Assembly (NCBI GenBank): GCA_016934395.1
Contig: JAFGSZ010000122.1
Location: forward strand, 1-46,849
Source: Bacteroidales bacterium
GTDB lineage: Bacteria; Bacteroidota; Bacteroidia; Bacteroidales; UBA10428
Direction: 5' to 3'
Length of the DNA: 46,849 bases
Positions 45,043 through 46,849 of the stretch are shown here, one piece after another (the stretch's first letter is position 1; every line of letters starts with the position of its first letter). The position numbers and the translations under genes were made by a program. The notes beneath the pieces were generated by a model. That model ran no database searches. It had not been told where the DNA came from and saw nothing but the letters and a program-made list of their open reading frames with translations.

Positions 45043-45498
45043 TTAAGCAATTTTAATTTCCCGTGCCGGTTTGGGTTTTACTTCTTCGCGTTTTGGTAAC
45101 GTAAGTGTAAGGATACCGTCGGCATATGCGGCTTTAATCTTATCGCCGTCAATTTCATTTTCGGGGAGATTAAAGGTGCGCTGAAACGACTGGTAACTGA
45201 ATTCCCTGCGGGAATACTTTCCTTTGTCTGCCTTTTCCGATTTTTCTTCTTTCTGCTCCGAAGAAATGCTGAGCAGATTATTTTCCAGTTTAATTTTAAA
45301 ATTATCCCTTTTCATACCCGGGGCAGCCACCTCAATACTATATTCATTGTCCGTTTCGCTTATGTTTACTGCCGGCAATGTGGTATCTGTACTGGAGAAG
45401 TTGGTGTTTGTCCAGTCCATAAGCTCCCTCGAAAAAAGACTATCGATCAGTGAAGGCACTGAAGGAAATGTGTTGTTTGAACGTTTTACGAGTGTCAT
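45043..45498 (-). CDS. Hsp20/alpha-crystallin small heat-shock protein
   Basis: A 151-residue chaperone that holds unfolded proteins. The start at 45498 is chosen since GGAGGG lies 8 bp before it; this sequence also contains an ATG (45513) that would add five residues. The alpha-crystallin domain runs from about 40 to 135 (PAVNISETDNEYSIEVAAPG, NLLSISSEQKEE, FQRTFNLPENEIDG) with the C-terminal GILTLTLPKRE. The tail ends EIKIA, an IxI-like contact motif. Stand-alone gene. Confidence 0.95.
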   Translation of the reverse strand: MTLVKRSNNTFPSVPSLIDSLFSRELMDWTNTNFSSTDTTLPAVNISETDNEYSIEVAAPGMKRDNFKIKLENNLLSISSEQKEEKSEKADKGKYSRREFSYQSFQRTFNLPENEIDGDKIKAAYADGILTLTLPKREEVKPKPAREIKIA

Positions 45499-45836
45499 AG
45501 CTTTACCCTCCATAATTTTTGCCCGATTATTGCTCAGGCCGGTTAAACATATTTATTTACATTTAAAGTTAAAATACAACCAATAATTTTCAAAGAATAT
45601 GCCAGTTGAACGGGTATATCAAATTGACATTTTAAAAATGAAATTTTGTCCCGAAAATGAAAATATGACAGCCGGGTTGATCAGAGATTCTGGCAGACGC
45701 ATTGTAAAACTGTTTTAAAAAATTCAATTTTTTTATTTATTCACGCAACCCTTATTTCCTGTTTGTACTCTATGCATAAACCGATTTTGTCGGAAAAAAA
45801 TTAATAGTTAAGTTCAAGCGGGTATTTTAGGGCGTT

Positions 45837-45874
45837 GCGGCAAAAGTTTTCTATTCGGCTTTTGCCGCTTTTTT
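45837..45874 (+). terminator. Orphan intrinsic terminator
   Basis: GCGGCAAAAG (45837-45846) pairs perfectly with CTTTTGCCGC (45859-45868), followed by six T. No plus-strand gene ends shortly before it, so it may end a small RNA. Confidence 0.8.
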
Positions 45875-46060
45875 AATTTACAGGTTTGTTCGTTATCAGA
45901 AAATTACAGAAGGTTTTGAATTAACTCCGCAGATTTTATACATTTATAACATAAACATAATAAACGTTTAAAAAAATTTAAACGATTACTAATAAAAAAG
46001 CGGTTTTATCCTACTTACAGACTATATAGGGATGTAAGTAGGATGTCTGTTACACACTAG

Positions 46061-46069
46061 TTAGCGCAA
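46061..46069. repeat. Left arm of inverted repeat flanking HigBA
   Basis: TTAGCGCAA; its exact inverse TTGCGCTAA is at 46759-46767, just past the antitoxin gene. Confidence 0.5.
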
Positions 46070-46081
46070 ATTTAAGACGAG

Positions 46082-46112
46082 TTGCACCTTAGTGAAACAT
46101 TTTGTATCTTTG
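46082..46112 (+). promoter_or_regulatory. Promoter of the toxin-antitoxin operon
   Basis: TTG (46082-46084), 20 bp, then TATCTTTG (46105-46112), an exact Bacteroidota promoter. Only four bases separate the -7 box and the ATG at 46117, so the mRNA is likely leaderless or nearly so. Confidence 0.65.
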
Positions 46113-46116
46113 TTAC

Positions 46117-46467
46117 ATGAAATCAAATAAGAAATTTCGGACAGCGATTTTTTATAAAGATTACTTTGAGAAGTTTTTTATTAAGCAATCGAAGAAAGTT
46201 AAAGCAAAAATCATTTGGACTATTCAATTGATTGAGGAATCAGAAAGAGTTCCAGAGACTTATTTAAAGCATATTGAATCAACACAAGGATTATATGAAA
46301 TAAGAATTAAATTAGGCAAAGATATTTTTAGAATTTTTTGTTTTTTCGACTATGAACAACTTATAATATTGACAAATGGATTTCAGAAGAAAACGCAAAA
46401 AACACCTAAAAAAGAGATTGATAGGGCACTAAAAATTATGGAGGAATACAAAAATGAAAAAGAGTAA
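46117..46467 (+). CDS. HigB/RelE-like toxin
   Basis: A 116-residue protein of the Gp49/HigB group (phage-derived RelE superfamily), a ribosome-dependent mRNA endonuclease. The start is the ATG at 46117; an upstream TTG would lie inside the promoter. Seen: FFIKQSKKVKAKIIWTIQLI, then LKHIESTQGLYEIRIKLGKD and FRIFCFFDYEQLIILTNGFQ with the C-terminal KKTQKTPKKEI, all typical for this family. It comes first and overlaps the antitoxin by 14 bp, the reversed order of HigBA operons. Confidence 0.9.
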   Translation: MKSNKKFRTAIFYKDYFEKFFIKQSKKVKAKIIWTIQLIEESERVPETYLKHIESTQGLYEIRIKLGKDIFRIFCFFDYEQLIILTNGFQKKTQKTPKKEIDRALKIMEEYKNEKE

Positions 46468-46753
46468 TAAAATGACCCTTACTGAATTTAAGGATAAGCA
46501 TTATGGTGTTAAAGGAACCAAATCAAGAGATGAACTTGAGAGTGGTTATGAAAACTTTAAACTAGGAACTTTATTACACGAGGCTCGACTTGAAAAAGGT
46601 ATGACTCAAGCTGAATTAGCAAAAAAAGTTGGGACAACTAAATCATACATTTCTAAGATTGAGAATAATGTTAAAGAGGTTCGACTTTCGACTTTACAAA
46701 AGATTGTACAGTTGGGATTAGGAGGAGAACTTGACTTGTCGATTCGATTATAA
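46454..46753 (+). CDS. HigA-like XRE antitoxin
   Basis: A 99-residue DNA-binding antitoxin. The helix-turn-helix lies at about 40-90 (ARLEKGMTQAELAKKVGTTK, SYISKIENNVKEV). The start at 46454 is set by GGAGG nine bases upstream, within the toxin gene. It should neutralise the toxin and repress the promoter at 46082. The gene ends 5 bp before the right inverted-repeat arm. Confidence 0.9.
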   Translation: MKKSNKMTLTEFKDKHYGVKGTKSRDELESGYENFKLGTLLHEARLEKGMTQAELAKKVGTTKSYISKIENNVKEVRLSTLQKIVQLGLGGELDLSIRL

Positions 46754-46758
46754 AAAAC

Positions 46759-46767
46759 TTGCGCTAA
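46759..46767. repeat. Right arm of inverted repeat flanking HigBA
   Basis: TTGCGCTAA, inverse of 46061-46069. The probable intron end abuts it. Confidence 0.5.
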
Positions 46768-46849
46768 TCGAGTAGGCAGCCGATAGGCTAAAAGCCTACC
46801 GGTGAACCTCTCACACCACTGCACGTACGGGTCTCGTATACAGCGGTTC
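46768..46849 (-). mobile_element. 3' end of a probable group II intron, cut by window edge
   Basis: On the minus strand the sequence begins GAACCGCTGTATACGAGACC and continues CGTACGTGCAGTGGTGTGAG, a domain V-like hairpin (CCGCTG pairs with CAGTGG), then a domain VI-like stem (CCGGTAGGCT/AGCCTATCGG) and CCTACTCGAT, where group II introns end in AY. I recall this layout from bacterial group II introns; the reverse transcriptase gene would lie to the right, outside the window. Confidence 0.55.

Larger units (their letters stand above)
45499..46081. other. 583-bp intergenic region with hairpins and small frame
   Basis: No confident gene. A 39-codon frame begins at 45599 (MPVERVYQID) and ends at 45718 without a recognisable family or ribosome site. 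An AT-rich palindrome CGTTTAAA/TTTAAACG lies at about 45965-45983. A perfect 11-bp inverted repeat ATCCTACTTAC/GTAAGTAGGAT surrounds 15 bp at 46008-46044. See also the terminator at 45837. Confidence 0.5.

Noticed and set aside
45599-45718. 39-codon frame in the 45.6-46.1 kb gap
   Set aside because: No ribosome site, family or helix pattern stands out; too short to accept on sequence alone.
46061-46767. Integron cassette with attC site around HigBA
   Set aside because: The flanks lack a proper GTTRRRY/RYYYAAC core pair and no integrase is in view, so only the inverted repeat is reported.

Overview
The window looks like chromosomal DNA of a free-living, probably marine or sediment, Bacteroidota of the Bacteroidales/Marinilabiliales type. 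Signs of this are a SusC/SusD pair, a hybrid two-component system with AraC output, type IX secretion sorting, DUF3127 and FloA/NfeD genes, many short lipoproteins, and the Bacteroidota promoter form TTG-N19/20-TAnnTTTG in front of several genes. I see no ribosomal RNA, CRISPR array or complete transposon.

Layout. (1) 1-6642 is housekeeping: an ECF sigma factor with a two-TM partner; convergent with it a DUF3127 protein and two peptidyl-prolyl isomerases; then a TPR/PD40 protein and a clpS-nfeD-floA run. (2) 6699-7860 holds tRNA-Ser(GCT), a small secreted protein, a tRNA-Pro copy broken by palindromic repeats, and an intact tRNA-Pro(TGG). (3) 7896-14910 carries a discoidin-like lipoprotein, a TPR sensor kinase with a NarL-type regulator, three small exported proteins of unknown function, a 34-residue membrane peptide, and a second ECF sigma factor with an unknown partner. 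(4) 15187-18839 is an envelope cluster: a DUF4398-like lipoprotein, a YafK-like and a YkuD-type L,D-transpeptidase, a third protein whose ends resemble the second transpeptidase but which lacks its catalytic motif, and a 46-residue membrane protein.

(5) 18870-44466 is a pectin/galacturonate utilisation locus. On the minus strand it has SusC, SusD and a beta-helix lipoprotein; a GH105-DUF4861-GH28 operon; a CE8 pectin esterase-like protein; and UxaC plus UxaE, which turn galacturonate into tagaturonate and then fructuronate. A large T9SS-exported repeat protein, a 1483-residue hybrid two-component regulator and a FucP-like MFS transporter complete it. The likely logic is: enzymes trim pectin outside or in the periplasm, SusCD and the MFS protein import fragments and sugar acids, UxaC/UxaE feed central metabolism, and the regulator senses fragments and switches on the minus-strand units.

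The main discovery is in this locus. A gapless 67-bp promoter block (48-bp motif, 11-bp spacer, -7 box) occurs three times, at 27354-27420, 34569-34635 and 38303-38369, each followed by the 5' end of a GH105 gene. Only the first GH105 is intact. The second is a short relic ahead of susC, and the third is a deleted, frameshifted pseudogene ahead of the T9SS gene. The second and third copies also share flanking DNA up to the start codon of the regulator. This suggests that a duplicated GH105 promoter cassette was reused to drive separate units of one locus.

(6) 44467-46849 has a small conserved-looking protein, an Hsp20 chaperone, an orphan terminator, a HigBA-type toxin-antitoxin module bracketed by a 9-bp inverted repeat, and at the right edge what looks like the 3' end of a minus-strand group II intron.
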